This document shows positions 13,801-26,091 of a stretch of DNA of 64,000 bases, piece by piece; the stretch's first letter is position 1; each line of letters opens with the position of its first letter. A program made the translations under genes and the position numbers. A model generated the notes under the pieces. It had not been told where the DNA came from and ran no database searches. It saw only the letters and a program-made list of their open reading frames with translations. Location: contig NC_018391.1 in NCBI RefSeq assembly GCF_000208865.1, forward strand, positions 1,054,001 through 1,118,000, in the 5' to 3' direction. The DNA is from Neospora caninum Liverpool (lineage: Eukaryota > Apicomplexa > Conoidasida > Eucoccidiorida > Sarcocystidae).

Positions 13801-14606
13801 ATTCGTGTACGTGTTTTTTCCACACATGCCTGTTTCTGTCTTCGCGACCTGTGGACATCCATCCGGACATGCAGGCATCCGTGGACACCTGCGTGTTCAC
13901 ACAGTTACATGATTCGCATGCACGCGCACAGGCTGCGTCTGTAAGCGAATGGGTATTTGCAGGTCGCCACGCGCTCGGCTGGTTTGTGGAAGGGGATCTG
14001 CGTGATACACTGGCCGTCCTGTTGCAAGAGGGGGAAACCCGACACACACGCACAGAACGAACTGTGTTGCCTCGGAGCTTGGCAGGCCGTTCTTGCGAGG
14101 CTGCGTAGGAGCCAGGCGGGTCCGCGTTCGGTGTCTCAACACACGGAGACAGGCAGCGTCCATCTCTCGGCTGGAGGGCTTTCCAGACTCGCTTTTCTCC
14201 TTCGTCTGGCGACCGCGAGGGACGCGAGAGCTTGTTTTCGGTCTGCGTCGAGAATCAGTTGAGGCAGGGGCGAGAGAGCTTTCGGGCACTCCAGTCCCCT
14301 CGACCTTCCCCCCCCCCTCTCTCGTGTTCGGCCTGTAATGGGCAGGGAAAACGCGGACAGGGAAACCGACGTTTTCCCTTCTTGTGTGGGGCGGCGTTTG
14401 TAATTCTGCCGGATCTTGCCGCCGTGTTCTGGTCCAGTCGATCCGAAAAAACGTCTCTCTGCACCGAGAGGGCCTTCCTCCTCCTGGCGCGTTCGGTCTC
14501 ACCTTGTGCGTTGCCCCGGCGGGGGCCTGCCTAGTTTGCCTGCCCTGATCCTCGATTTGCCTCCTCTTCGCCGCCCTCGCCTCGTCCACTCTCGAGTGTC
14601 TCCACG
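10830..14606. other. intergenic region: 3' UTR, then 5' region of CCCH gene
   Basis: Nothing between the coiled-coil stop and the CCCH start shows a convincing exon chain on either strand. Open frames up to about 180 codons exist but have atypical, cysteine- and serine-scattered composition and no well-phased splice sites. The stretch should hold the 3' UTR of the first gene and the promoter and 5' UTR of the second. Pyrimidine-rich sequence dominates near 13.0-14.6 kb. Confidence 0.5.
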
Positions 14607-17600
14607 ATGCGGCCACGAGGGTCGGGCTGTCTCTCGGCCGCGCCCGCCGCGCCCTCGTCGCCGGGTGGAACTTTTCCAGCTGACTCAGCCTCAATCCAGC
14701 GCAAAAGCTTTTCGCGTTCCTTGTCTTCTGCGCGTCAGGGCTCTCTCTCGGCAACAGCTGACCAGCTGCGTGCTCAGGTGGCGGCTCTGGCGAAGGCGCT
14801 GCACGAGGATCGGCGGCGCCGTGCTTCTTCGGGGCAACCCTCGCGGGTCTCTCGCCCCTCGCCTTCCCTCCCCGTCTTCTACAACGTTCCGAGGTCTTCA
14901 CGCACTCTCACTGTCTTCCCTTCTTCGTCTTCGTCTCCTGGTTACCACCCTGTCGGCAGAGACACGTCCCGACCGTCGGGGCCTTCCCCGTCCACCGCCG
15001 CCGCAGCTGCTGCAGGCGTCTCGGTGCCGAGCAAAAGACAGGTTCCTCCGCCCCGTCCAGATGCATCGCCGACGCCCAGCGCGTCTCTCGCCAGTGCCTC
15101 CTTGGCCCCCGCAGCTGGCGGGCGAAGCGGGGGTTTGGCGCCCAAAGCGGAGCATCTCTCGGCGGGGCCCAGCGGGTCCGACAGGCTGCGAATCCTGAAG
15201 GAGCAAGTCGCCCACATGCAGATGCTGGTGGCCAAGAAGAAAGAGCAGGAAAGGCGAGCAGAAGAGAGGTGGGAAACTCGAAAGCGCCAAAGAGCCCTAT
15301 GGAGACAGAACATCCACTGGAACAGGCTCGTCAACACGCCCGCAGCCGAAGAGACCCCTGGCGGAGACGGCCGATCTCAAATATCCCGCCAGGAACTGTT
15401 CGACGGGGCGACTTTCCCGGCCTTCTCCGCCAGCGACGGAACGCCCTTCGCGTCGTGGGCGGCAGCCAAGGCTGGCACAGGTGAGCAGCTTGCCGAATCA
15501 GGCATTGGTGCACCGTTTGGAAACGCCTCGCGACGACGAAAGGGAACCCTCACGACGCCTGAGTTGCCATCTTCTCACGGAGGTGGATCGCAGCAAACGC
15601 AACAGGCGGTTGTTTTCGCCTGCAAGTGTCGCGCGTACACACATTTGCAGGCTGGGAGACAAACGAGTACACAGAAAAGTTGACACAAACAGTATATAGG
15701 TTACGGTGTCTCTCCAGGCTCAACGGAATTCAGGCTTCTGCGTAGCGCCTTCTCAAACGACAGATAGCGAGCGAAGGCAAAGCTCTTCTCACGAGAGGGA
15801 GTGGCAGCTACCGTCCTGCTCAGCCCTCACATGTACATGCGTGATGCACGTGCACATCTGCCTCTGTACCACTATACAGGACATATATGTATATGAATAC
15901 ATGCGTATGCATAAATATATATGTGTAGATATATCTGTGCCCGTACAGGTTTGCATGCATGCGTGATGGGGTCCCTCGTCCCGTGATGGTGTTTCTGCGG
16001 TGCAGTGCGGAAGGAGGCAGCTCACCCCTCTGTGGGAGAGGGAGGCATCCCAGGCGGCGTTTCTTGTTCCTGTTTTCGGGTAGCGGCCGATTCGTTCTCG
16101 TCGTTGCCCATGCGATCGACGCCGTGGACGACGTCGGAAGAGAGCGTCCGGCCGTCGCTTGAATCCGGCAAATCGGCGGCTCCGAAATTCCGAAACCGAT
16201 CGCTCACTTTCTGCAAATTCTACAACGGTTTCGGTACGTTTCCGATTCCGAGCAGCACTGCACACGCAAAGATGTAAATCGCTCCCGGCGTGCTTCCTGC
16301 CGTTCTTGCCGTCTGTCCCTGTTTTGTCTTTTTGCACATCCTACGTCGCGCGACCTGCCGATGCCTCACGCACTTTGCGCGACCGAGGCGTCGTGCCCTC
16401 GTGTGTAGAAAACGTGGAGCAGCAGTGGGAGGTTTGGATTGTAGCTTGCCGTCTGCGTTGGCTACGGCTTTGCCGACCTAGCGTCTGGAGAGACAGGCGG
16501 GCGCAGTCTAGAGTCAACAGGGAGGGAGAATGAGCGGTGGGAGTTCTTCTGGATGCCGGGGAAAGGGCTGAACGCGCCGTTCTCGCAGCAAGTGTTGTGG
16601 GCTGAGTATGTAGCCAGCGCATGTGCTAGGTCGTTCTGACAATTTCCTCTCACGACGCAGGCTTATGCGCCTCATTTCCTGTATGCGCACATGCATGTGT
16701 CTAGATACACCGATGCGTTCTCATCGGTGCCTTCACGTGTAGATGTATCGATCATCTGTGCATGCAATGGAACGCCGTGGACCAACCTCTGTTGCGGGCT
16801 TTTGCTGCGTCCCCTGGGCAACTGACTGTCCAGGATACTGCAGAAACGGGGATTCGTGTCCCTTCTACCACGACCGCAGTCGCGAGACACAGCTCACGGA
16901 GCGTTGTGAGCATGTTAATGAAGAACCCGTTGTCTGTCGTCTCTACCTCAAAGGTCAGTTTTTCGCGATGACGTGCTGGCTCTCGCTCGGGTGTCCCGAG
17001 GAGGAAAAGCGAAACTGTCGCGTCAGCGCGCGCGTCCTGGACGGCTGCGCAAGAGGGGTGCACTGCACACGCAGGAAGGTGGTTCGGGCTTCTCCCGCAC
17101 AACAGTTTAGAGTTGTCTCGTCGTTTTGCTCTCTGACGTCTGCCCCGTTCGCTGAGTGTCTTCGTTTTTCCCCTTCGCTCTTCCTTATCCTCGCTCAGGG
17201 AGGGCAGAACGTCCCCCCCGCTCCCTCGAATCTCTGGTAGCTGTCTCATTCGAACCCCGTGCGGTGTCTTGGCCGTTCGGTTTGCTGCTGGCGCTTCGTT
17301 TGTCTGCGAACACCGTTTTCGCGCCTTGTCTTCCTCTGTGAGGCGCAGGCCTGTGCGAGTCTGCCGACTGTTCCCTCGCCCACGAGGCTCCGGTCACGCC
17401 CGTCTGTGCTCGCTTTCTCCAGGGTGAGACTGCGAATGAGAGGCGGTCGCTCCACGGTCAGATAAGCGTCGTTTGTGTCCCCATTTTACGTAACAGCCTA
17501 GGGTGTAGTCGAGCAGTTCTCAAAGAGGACAGGAGCGCGATGCAGATGAACCGGGGTATGCTTCATCTTCTACTGTTCAGCGAGTCGTCCCATTGACAGC

Positions 17601-18148
17601 AGCGCTCCGATTCTTCACGTGACATCGCTAGGTGTACGTGATTTTTCTTGTGGGCGTGATCATTGTCCGGGTTTTAATCCGTAGGTGTCCTTGGTTCCAA
17701 AGTAAGGCAGGAGACCTTTGGAGATGGGACACAGAGGCGCTCCCTGTCGCAGCTGCAAGTTTGGTCTCTGTTTTCTCTGTTTTTCTTTGTCTTTTTATTT
17801 CTTTGTTTTCTTCATTGTTGCCGTGTGCCTGCGGGTTCTCTTTTGTTTCCACCTTCTGGGCAGTGGGGACAAAATCCGCGGGAAGCTTCGGTGTGCCTTC
17901 AGAGTCGCGACCGTGTGTGCCTTTCGCGCCATCCTCTGCGCCCTTCGCCTTTATTTTTTTCAGGGCTGTGCATTCGAGATGAATGCATGTACCGCCACGA
18001 ATTCGGAGCTCAGACCCCGGTCGCTCTGGTGGAAGGGAATGCGGTGGTAGATTCGGTAGACGACGCTGGCGTAGACTCGACAGTCTCGGAGCAGTTGAGA
18101 CTGTCAGAGAGGGGAGAAGCGAGAGAATCCGATAAAGTCGAAAAGTAA
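14607..18148 (+). CDS. CCCH-type zinc-finger protein (ZC3H3/CPSF30-like fingers)
   Basis: Four exons, 14607-15480, 16006-16233, 16834-16953 and 17964-18148, join through three phase-1 introns into 468 codons. Start choice: the first ATG of the frame at 14607. Residues 1-190 are Ser/Pro/Ala-rich. Residues about 190-235 form a short basic coiled coil (starts DRLRILKEQV). The C-terminal third carries two fingers that exist only after splicing. Finger 1 is FCKFYNGFGYCRNGDSCPFY followed by H, spacing C-x8-C-x5-C-x3-H. Finger 2 is CRLYLKGLCIRDECMYRH, spacing C-x7-C-x4-C-x3-H. The same order and the C-x7-C-x4-C-x3-H spacing occur in ZC3H3 and CPSF30/Yth1 relatives, which act in mRNA 3'-end processing and export; a nuclear RNA-binding role is therefore inferred. 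Metazoan relatives have five fingers, so two is a reduced set. The sequence around the stop (AAAAGTAAGC) could be a splice donor, so a longer C-terminus is possible. Confidence 0.87.
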
Positions 18149-19858
18149 GCGTGAGAAGGGTGTGGTGTGTCTGCCTTCCAGCCTCAAAGGGGGCAAGACA
18201 GTAGAAGAGCCGGACAGCAGGGAAAGGAACGCAGGGACGGCTACACAGTGTCCCTTCTGGAAACCGAGGAGACAGGCGAACGCGGCACCGCCGCATCCGA
18301 ACTCTCCAACTGCATGCAACAGTCTGCGATTGAAGCGGAGACGTGTCAACAGCTAGAAAGCACTGGCGGTCCACTACCTTCTCAGTAGGTGTTTGTTGAA
18401 ACACTCCACCTGCGGTAGACTCAGCCGACAGAGGCGATGTGTTCGTTTCTCTCGCAAGCGACGCAGACGCAGATGGCCGTTCTTTCCCTCTCGAACTGTG
18501 CGCGACAGACAGCATCGTTACCTTGAGACGTACGACGCAGTCCCCGACGTTTTCTGAGAGCTCGTTCATGCACAGCATGATGTCTCCATCCTGGCCCATC
18601 CGCTTTTACCGCAGGCGTTCAGTCACGGCCGCTGAGGTAGCTTCGCGGATTTCCCCGTAAATGCGCTTGCTGTCTCATGAGGCGGCAAAGGGACGTAGCA
18701 GGGAGGGGCCCGCGTGGGGCTGCAGACTTTGTAGTCTTTTCAGCAGAGTCTTTGAGTGTAGTAGCTCTTTTTTGTCCGGGTTGCGCCGCGTTTGTCTTTT
18801 GCCGCTCGGAAGTCCCTCTCGTGTTCATTTAAACTCAGTCGAGCCGGAGAAGCAACGGCGTGGCCTTCCGAAGATGGCGGACGCTGCAGGTAAAGGAAAC
18901 ACGGAGGACGCGCCCGCGAATGTTTTGGAAAAATAACGTTTTTGGTCGTATGAACAGTGTGGTTGTAGCTTGTGAAGCACGGCTGTTCGCCTTGGGGCTT
19001 TCAAGGAGCTGTGGGTGAATATGTCTGTGGGCCGGGATAAACGGTCTGGAGTGCGCAGCAGGTAGCAGACTGAGATGGAAGTGAAGATCGATCGCGGAGC
19101 GGGTTGGGAGAAGTCTGTAGGCTGGGGATCTCGGAGTTATGAGTGCGTCGGGTGTATGCGCTGCGCTCGTTGACGCCTTGATTCCCGCGAAGCGCGATCC
19201 GGCTGACCCCGCCTGCTTGAGTTTGATCACGGGCGTCCGCCGAATCGGAGGACGAAAAAAGACACGGAAAAGCAAGAATGAAGAGAAAGGGTTCATTTGC
19301 CTCGGGCGTGAGGAGAGATCCGCCTGAAGTGTCCGCTCGCCAGCTGGATCGCCCTCTTTGGGTGAGGCCGGTCTTGGCGCCACGATGTTCCATTTTCTCG
19401 CGGGTCGCGGGGTGGGCGCGGGAATTGCCGTCCTGTTGGGTTAACGAATGCACCGTTTCTCGTATCCGGATGAGCCGGGAAACAAAGGAAACACTTTTCT
19501 GTAGAGAGCACTTGCCAGAGACGCAGACGCCTCGCTCGCGGGGGGAGGGCAGGGAAGCAAGAATAGCGGCAGACGGACGGAGTAGATCTCTGTAAGGAAG
19601 GTCGTGAAGCATGAGGTGCGCGTGTTCTTGTCTGGGAAAGTCGGGCCACGAAGGTCGTGCCGCGTGAGAACAAGCCAAGACGGGAACATGCGCAGGGAAG
19701 TCAAGGAAGAAACAGACCCGGTCCAGAAGTCCAGAACATCACAGGTGACGCAGAAGAGCGAAGACGCAACGCGGTATCAGGGACACGTCGAACAAAACGA
19801 TGGTGCTTCTTCCTTTTTAAATTTCTTGTCACACTGCAGGGATGCGGGAGCCAACCGC

Positions 19859-19861
<3 letters not shown>

Positions 19862-19886
<25 letters not shown>
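19862..19886. repeat. (TA)n microsatellite
   Basis: Uninterrupted TA run of about 25 bases. Confidence 0.9.
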
Positions 19887-19890
<4 letters not shown>

Positions 19891-21192
19891 GCATGTATAT
19901 AATGCAATGCATGTGCGTAGTGGTGTGATGTAGTTCGTGTATGTACTCGCATATGCATGTACTTGTTAACATTTCTTGGTGCATTTGTAAAATAAGTCGA
20001 TGAACTCTCTGGCGTTCGCGATCTGTGGTCTGCCGGCTGTTTTTCAACGGCGTCGAAGACAGCACAACAGTTTTCTGCTTCCCTCACCACTACGCAGACA
20101 ATCCTCCAACAATCTAATTGCTAATAGGTTTTGTGTATGGGGGTCAGCTGAGCCTATTGCTTTCCGCTTGCCTCGCACACGTACCAGCGCCGTACATGAT
20201 TGCATGGGCGACTGGAGAGGAAAAGGCCACGCCATTTCTCTAGGCAACGTCGCACTTGTGTGTCTACCTATTAGTCACACAACAACTCGCGCACTCTCGT
20301 GTACTTCCCGCGTGTTTCTTCCCTTTTTTGCCATCAAGTGTGAATCTGCACGCGTGGGCGCGGCGAGTGCCCATCAGTTATTTATACGTACATAGTCGTG
20401 GTAGGCATGAAACGAATCGGCAGGGGTGGTTTCTCTGTCACGCACTCAGACCGGTTGCAATTTGTAACCTCTCAGATGTGTGTGTACAGTACTCTGCGAG
20501 GTGACACGACGGGTATGGCATGCAAATGCGTTACTGTGTTCAGCTCTCTCGGTGTTTGTCTCGTGTGGAAAGAAGTGAAATCTTCCTGCCTCTGCATTTC
20601 CGGTAGAGACATGGGGCCATAGGGGAAGGGCGCGCGATGGAGATCCGATTGCATAGGCCCCACCGGAAGGCACTGGTTTTTCAAACGGGCTCTTTCACCG
20701 ATCGCCACTGTGGCTCCACAGATTCCGTCAGCTTTCCTGGTGCCAGTATCGTATAACACTTTCATGATTGCGTACTCGGTTAGAAGGGACTCGAGGCGAC
20801 AGCATCACGCCCTCTCAAGACGCTGAAAACGGACGCTTCTTTTCTCCGGAAAACGTAATCTAAGTGACCGGTTCTTCGCGCGGATCCGCCCGTTCTAGGA
20901 TGATCCCCATCCGTCGAACCCCCCGCACACGATCGCCCCCCTCATTCCAGTTTTTGTCGCGTCGATGTTGTGGTGAGTGATTTGCAGGATCATCAGATAG
21001 GTTGCCGTAGGGTGTCCGACCAAATCACGGTTGGCCAGGATAACCTTTTCCCGGTTTCTCTGCTCCTCCACTCCAGAAGCGCTATGGAGAGAGCTGTGTA
21101 TGCGAGTTGTGATCCGTGCATTCAGAAACAAACGGGAAATGTTTCGCGTTCGATGAAAAACAGTTCCTGAAACTCGACCCTTTGTTAACCGT

Positions 21193-21240
21193 GTGGAAAA
21201 AGGAATGGTTCGGGCCGTGGAAAAAGGAATGGTTCGGGCC
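21193..21240. repeat. perfect 24-bp tandem duplication
   Basis: Two identical adjacent 24-base units, 21193-21216 and 21217-21240, each starting GTGGAAAAAGG and ending TTCGGGCC. Non-coding context. Confidence 0.95.
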
Positions 21241-22275
21241 GACACATTCAGATATGTATCGTACATGTGTCCATGTGGCGGTACACACACCCTTCATGTC
21301 TGAGGTGAGCGTGTAGATGCGTAAAGTGTGTACGGATGTGTGTACGCAAGTCGAAATGTTCAAATTCCGCCTTCAACAACTGGAGTCTTCTTTTTCACGC
21401 TGTGTGACCGCTTCAATATAAATCTGCTTTGTAAACGGCTGCATTTTCCCTTTCCAGGCCAAAAAAACCAGACGCGGTGCCGCTGACGTGTGTCTTCGTA
21501 CGCACTGTCTTGCATGCACGTGACTATTTCTTATCCAACACTTTCCCATATAAGCCGCCACCCTCTCTCAGTAGGGTGGGCCAGCAGTAGTTCGCTGCCG
21601 CTCTCGCTCCTCTTCTGAGTCGCCGACGCTGGAGTACACACGTCGAGATTTGCACGTACAGAAATGCAAATGCCCTTTCTGTGTTCCGTCGCAATGTGCC
21701 GATGAAGACATTAGCCAAGGATAAGCCTTTTCTTTGTTTGCAAGATTTCCTGCGCCCAACACACCCCACAATACCGTCAACCCTTCTCGTCAAGGCTGTG
21801 CGACTTCCGTTATCTTCACCCTGCTGCGCTTCCCGCGAAAGGATTTTGTGTGGAGAGGGCGAAGAGGTCCTTTCTTCTGCGTCCTTTATTCCTTTTTTCT
21901 TCCGTTTGTTTCTACTTCTGACTGCTTCCTGGGTACCCTTCGCGTCTGTTGGCTCGTCGTTAGCCTCTCTCTGCGAAAGAAAACCTTCCAGGTTTCTCCA
22001 CTCCCATTCCATTCAGAGATCCAACCCGTATCTCGCTTTGTTTCGTCCTTGTCTTGTTGTTCCTTTCTTCTCTTCTCTGGTTTTCTCGCGCCCCTCTCCA
22101 TCCTCTACTCTATCCACTCTCCGAGAGCTGCGTTGAGAGAGGTCCTCCCGAACACAGTTACCGAGCAAAGAAGCAAACAACTTGGAGAAGAACGCGCATG
22201 CATTTCTCCTGACTGGCAGCGAACCTCTAAGGCCCGGTTCCCAATTCGTCTTTTCACACCGTTTTTTCAAAAAAG

Positions 22276-24041
22276 ATGGCGACGGTACGCTGCAAGCCTA
22301 ACCCGACTGTTCGCCGGGTGCCCTGTTCCTCTCCGTCCTGCTGTCGGTATCTCTGCCTCCATGCCCCTATTACTTTTCTAGCCGACCGGCTCTCTTTGAT
22401 CTCTCCCCGTTTCTTCATCTTTTGTTCTTCAAGCCTCTCTGCTTCGTTTCATCACCCGCGCGTCTGTGCCTGTGTCTTCCTTGCCTCGCGTGCATGTTTT
22501 TTTATGTTCCTCTATGTCAAAGTACCCCCCGTCCCTGTCCCCGTCCCTGTTTGTCCGGCTCTCCTAGGCCTGCTGACGCTTCCCCTGGTCTTAGACTCCT
22601 GTCTCTTTCAGGTTTCCCTCACTCAATTCTCTTCATCTGCTTCGTGCTCCTCGCTTCAGTCACGCTTTCTAAGTCCGGGTTCTTTTCTTCGCGTCTGCGC
22701 CTCAGCCCTCCATCTCCACCTCTGTCGTGTGTGTCTTTTGCGGAACTCTTTCCCTGCCTCCTGGTCTTCGGTTTCGCTGTCTCCAGTCTCGCGCTTCGTC
22801 GTACCTCGTTGCACGATGGTTTCGACTCGCGTCCTCTGTCCTGTTCACTCTTTTTTTTCGCCCACTGCTCTCAACTTTTGTTTTGTCCCCTCTTTCTGGG
22901 GCACTTGCCTGGGGTCACACTTTTCTCTGCCTCTCTGCGCGCGAGTTTCCTCGTGGCATCGCCTCTCCTCGACTCTTCGCCGTCCCCTGTTCGTGGCCTG
23001 ACCCGCTGGCGGTGGGCCGCTCTCGGGATCGTTTCTGAAGCTCGCGTCTGCTTCTCTCGTTTGCTCCAGGGCATGCAGTCCCCTTGTGCATATCTCGACG
23101 CGCGCACGCGTTCTTTGCCTCTACCGTTTGTTCTGTTTCCCGCGTCGCTGTCCTCTCTTCGCTGCTGCTCTTCTCTCCTCACTTGTCTGCCTACCCCAGT
23201 GAGTGCCGCGGAGGCGGCCTTCTCGGTGTCTGGCCGCTGTCTGGGGGGCCGTGTCTCCAAAGCGTATCTCCTCGTCGCGCAGAACATCCGCGTGAGAGCG
23301 CCAAGTGCGTGTGCAGCGTTTTTTGTGTCGACGTTACGTCTGCGCTTCTTGCGCTTGCGCCACGACACTCCCCGGCGTTCTCTCATGCGCGTCTCCCGTC
23401 CTTTTCTGCTTGGTGCAGGTCACCCCCGTGAATCCCAAGCCCTTCCTGACTTCGTTGACTGGTCGACAGGTCATGGTCAAGCTGAAGTGGGGCATCGAGT
23501 ACAAAGGTGAGAAAAGGGAAAGTTGAGGGGAAACACGGACAAGGAGGCGGGGAAGAAGCCCACGGTGGAGCAGCAAAGGGCGTCGAGCGTCCCGGGAGAG
23601 ATGGCGCGTGCCTGCCTCGCGAAACGACGCGACTCGGCTTGTTCGTGTTTCCAAGTCTCTCTGTGCATGCACACCTACCTCCATGTGGCGTTCACAGTCG
23701 ATGTGGACCTGATAGGATATATTTCTAGCGTATTCTCCGGCGCTCAAGGCCGTGCCGTCCGTGCCCGGTGATTTCGTGCGTCTATGCCGTCCCTTCGTAA
23801 TCGAGGTGATTGCGATTGGAGCTTTGCATTGCCGAACCGGCCTCCGTGTGTGCCTCTCGCGTGGGTTCTCGCAGGCTACCTCAAGTCCTTTGACGAGTAC
23901 ATGAACTTGCAGCTGCAAAACACCGAGGAATGGGTGGACGGCAACTTCAAAGGTCACTTGGGCGAAGTCCTCCTCCGCTGCAACAATGTTCTCTACCTAC
24001 GTCAAGTCAAGGGAGAAGACGAAGATGACGAAGAAGCCTGA
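22276..24041 (+). CDS. SNRPF: small nuclear ribonucleoprotein Sm F
   Basis: Core spliceosomal Sm protein; one of seven that form the ring on U1, U2, U4 and U5 snRNAs in the nucleus. Three exons join cleanly: 22276-22284 (only ATG GCG ACG), 23419-23506 and 23875-24041 (TGA), giving 87 residues against 86 in the human protein. The Sm1 part contains [22 protein letters not shown] and FDEYMNLQL; the Sm2 part is [17 protein letters not shown]; an acidic tail follows. The RCNN and MNLQL segments are the RNA-contacting loops of the family. The start is chosen because the ATG sits nine bases before a GTACGC donor and the joined protein begins [12 protein letters not shown], matching the family length. 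The first intron (1134 bases) is pyrimidine-rich. The protein is near-diagnostic; only the tiny first exon needs transcript support. Confidence 0.95.
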
Positions 24042-26091
24042 AACGGCCGAAAGGTGAGGCGGCGTGACGCGGGGGAGCGGCGGCTTTGCCTCCTCCCCTC
24101 GCTTCTCTCCGCACGCGCGGCTGTCTCTGGCGAGTCAGTGTGCAGACGTGGGGCAGGAAGCGAGAGACGCTCGAAGGCAGAAGAGCAGGGAATCTCGCGG
24201 CGCTGCTTACCTTTCCGCGAGTCACACTGCAAGCGTGAGGCCTCAAATCGCGTCGGCCCTTGCGAAGGCGTTCCCCCCGAGTCTCGTGCGGTCTGACTGG
24301 GCGACTCCCGCCGAGGCGTTCCTGGCTGTTTTCACCCGACCGAGCGCCGGCGGGCGTCTTTGTGCCTGTGTCGAGCAGACGGGGGAGTGAAGCGTGTGAA
24401 AAGCGTGGACAGAGAGACACATGAGAGTCTCAAAGTGGAGAAACTGGAAAAACTGCGGTTTAAAAGCGTCAATCAGATTTCCGGTCTCCAAGGAGAGACC
24501 GCTTTTGCGTCGAACGGGCCACATGAGCCTCGCTGGCCGTTCTTTTGCCCTGAACCTGGTTTTCGCAGCTGCGTTTTCTCGCGCGCGGCTCTGCGAAGCA
24601 GACGTGACCATCTGAGTTTCGGCTTTTTCTCGCGTTTTTGCGTAGTTCGCCTCGCAGGGAGACGGCAACACAGACGGAAAAACCAAGAACATGGCCGTTT
24701 CTGTGAAATAGGGAAACGCCCTCCCGTCAGCGGAGGAGGCTTCTGACCCTTTTATCTCTCGCGCTCGCTCTTCCTTCCCTCCACCTCGTTCGCGGCTTCT
24801 CCCTCATCCACATGCTCGTTGCAGTTTTTCCCGCTTTCCCTACTGCAGCACTTGTTCGGCTTCCGTTTCTTCTCGCCCGGCGCCGGCGTATATGTGTCGA
24901 GGTTCGTGGGGAGGGACAGGAGACAGCCTCGGGGGAAGCATGTCTGTGGCTGAGGCGACGATCCGTGCTAACATCATACGGATTCTAGAAAGCAGCGAGG
25001 GGCTACAAAAGAAGGCCGCGCTGACAGAAAACGAACGCTGAATCTGGTTTTAACCTAAAACAGTGTGCGGCCGCGCCGGCGCCAACCGCAGGAAGCGCAT
25101 AGGAAAGATAGGAAAGCTTAGCGAGGGCGCGGCGTCCGTTTTTCGGGGTGAAAGACTCGAGTCAGGAGAGTCGAGTTTTGCATCAAGAGCAGTTCGCATC
25201 GCAGTTGACCCAAGCGCCGCGAAGTGCCGTTTGTATCAAGTGACACACCGCACGCATGTGCGTCGGCGTAGACACGCAATGCGTTTATGTACCTGCGCGT
25301 GTGGGTGCTCAGCTGTCTGGAGCGATCCGGCAACCAGTGGCAGCGAACCTGCCGCAGAGCGGCGTCTCCTGGTTCGCTTCCCCTCTTTCTTAGGCATTCT
25401 TCACGACGGGAAAAAAAAGCGCCGGCACAGGGAAACCTCATTCCCCCGCTGTTCTCTCGCAGAGAAAAAGACGGTTCGATCGGGACCTCTTCCTGTCGAC
25501 ATCTGTAGCGCACCTGACAACCAAAGGGGCTGGAGGGTTCGCCGAGAATCGCGGAAACGGCCGAGGCGATCCCTGCTCTTTCATCGCCCCATTCTTACTT
25601 TCGCATTCCTTCCTTGATCGTCCGATTCGGTTTGCCGTCTTCATGTTTTTTCGCCTTTGCCCAAACACGACAGGGCGCTGAGGAAGGCAAAAGTCTCTCG
25701 CCTTCTTTCTCGGTTCACCAACGCAGTCTCCGCTAGCGGACGACCAGGGAGAGTGGAGGGCCCTAGGGTATCTTCGATTAAAACTCCACGCAAAACAGTC
25801 TTCTTTTCGGCCACCCCGACACGCGAAAGAAAGCCACGCGACAAAAAACCACTCCATTTAACCCCTGGCAGGTCGCGTTGCCAGCGCAGCAGACAAGAAG
25901 ACTGGGACTCGACGTGCACCTCTCTCTCGATGTAAAAAGATATAGAGGAAGAGACAGACCTTTCCTCTCTGTCTGCCTACCGTAGAGATCCACGCACATA
26001 CACAAGCGTAGTTTCATACCCATACACCGCTTTTTTTCTGCATATCTGCGCGCTTCTGCCTGTGCAGTGGACACGCTTGAACGGCTTCTGT
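24042..26091. other. intergenic region between convergent genes
   Basis: Lies between the Sm F stop (+) and the end of the small minus-strand gene. It should hold both 3' UTRs. Scattered open frames have no splice context and I see no gene in it. Confidence 0.45.

Larger units (their letters stand above)
18149..22275. other. intergenic region, no supported gene
   Basis: I find no chain of phased exons on either strand. A + open frame from 19278 (starts MKRKGSFASGVRRDPP, 105 codons) and a short ATG frame at 18873 followed by a donor-like GTAAAG are the only mildly gene-like items, and neither can be extended. The region should contain the 3' UTR of the CCCH gene and the promoter of the Sm F gene. 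Short repeats inside it are listed separately. Confidence 0.45.

Noticed and set aside
18145..18356. Extension of the CCCH protein through a GTAAGC donor at its stop codon to an exon at 18182.
   Set aside because: It would need a 37-base intron, shorter than any other here. Kept only as an alternative C-terminus.
19278..19595. 105-codon + frame starting MKRKGSFASGVRRDPP.
   Set aside because: No downstream exon with matching phase and no recognisable domain; the minus-strand frame is equally open.
22422..23510. 362-codon + frame overlapping the Sm F gene.
   Set aside because: It is mainly the pyrimidine-rich first intron (Leu/Ser/Phe/Cys-rich reading) and is out of frame with the Sm domain.
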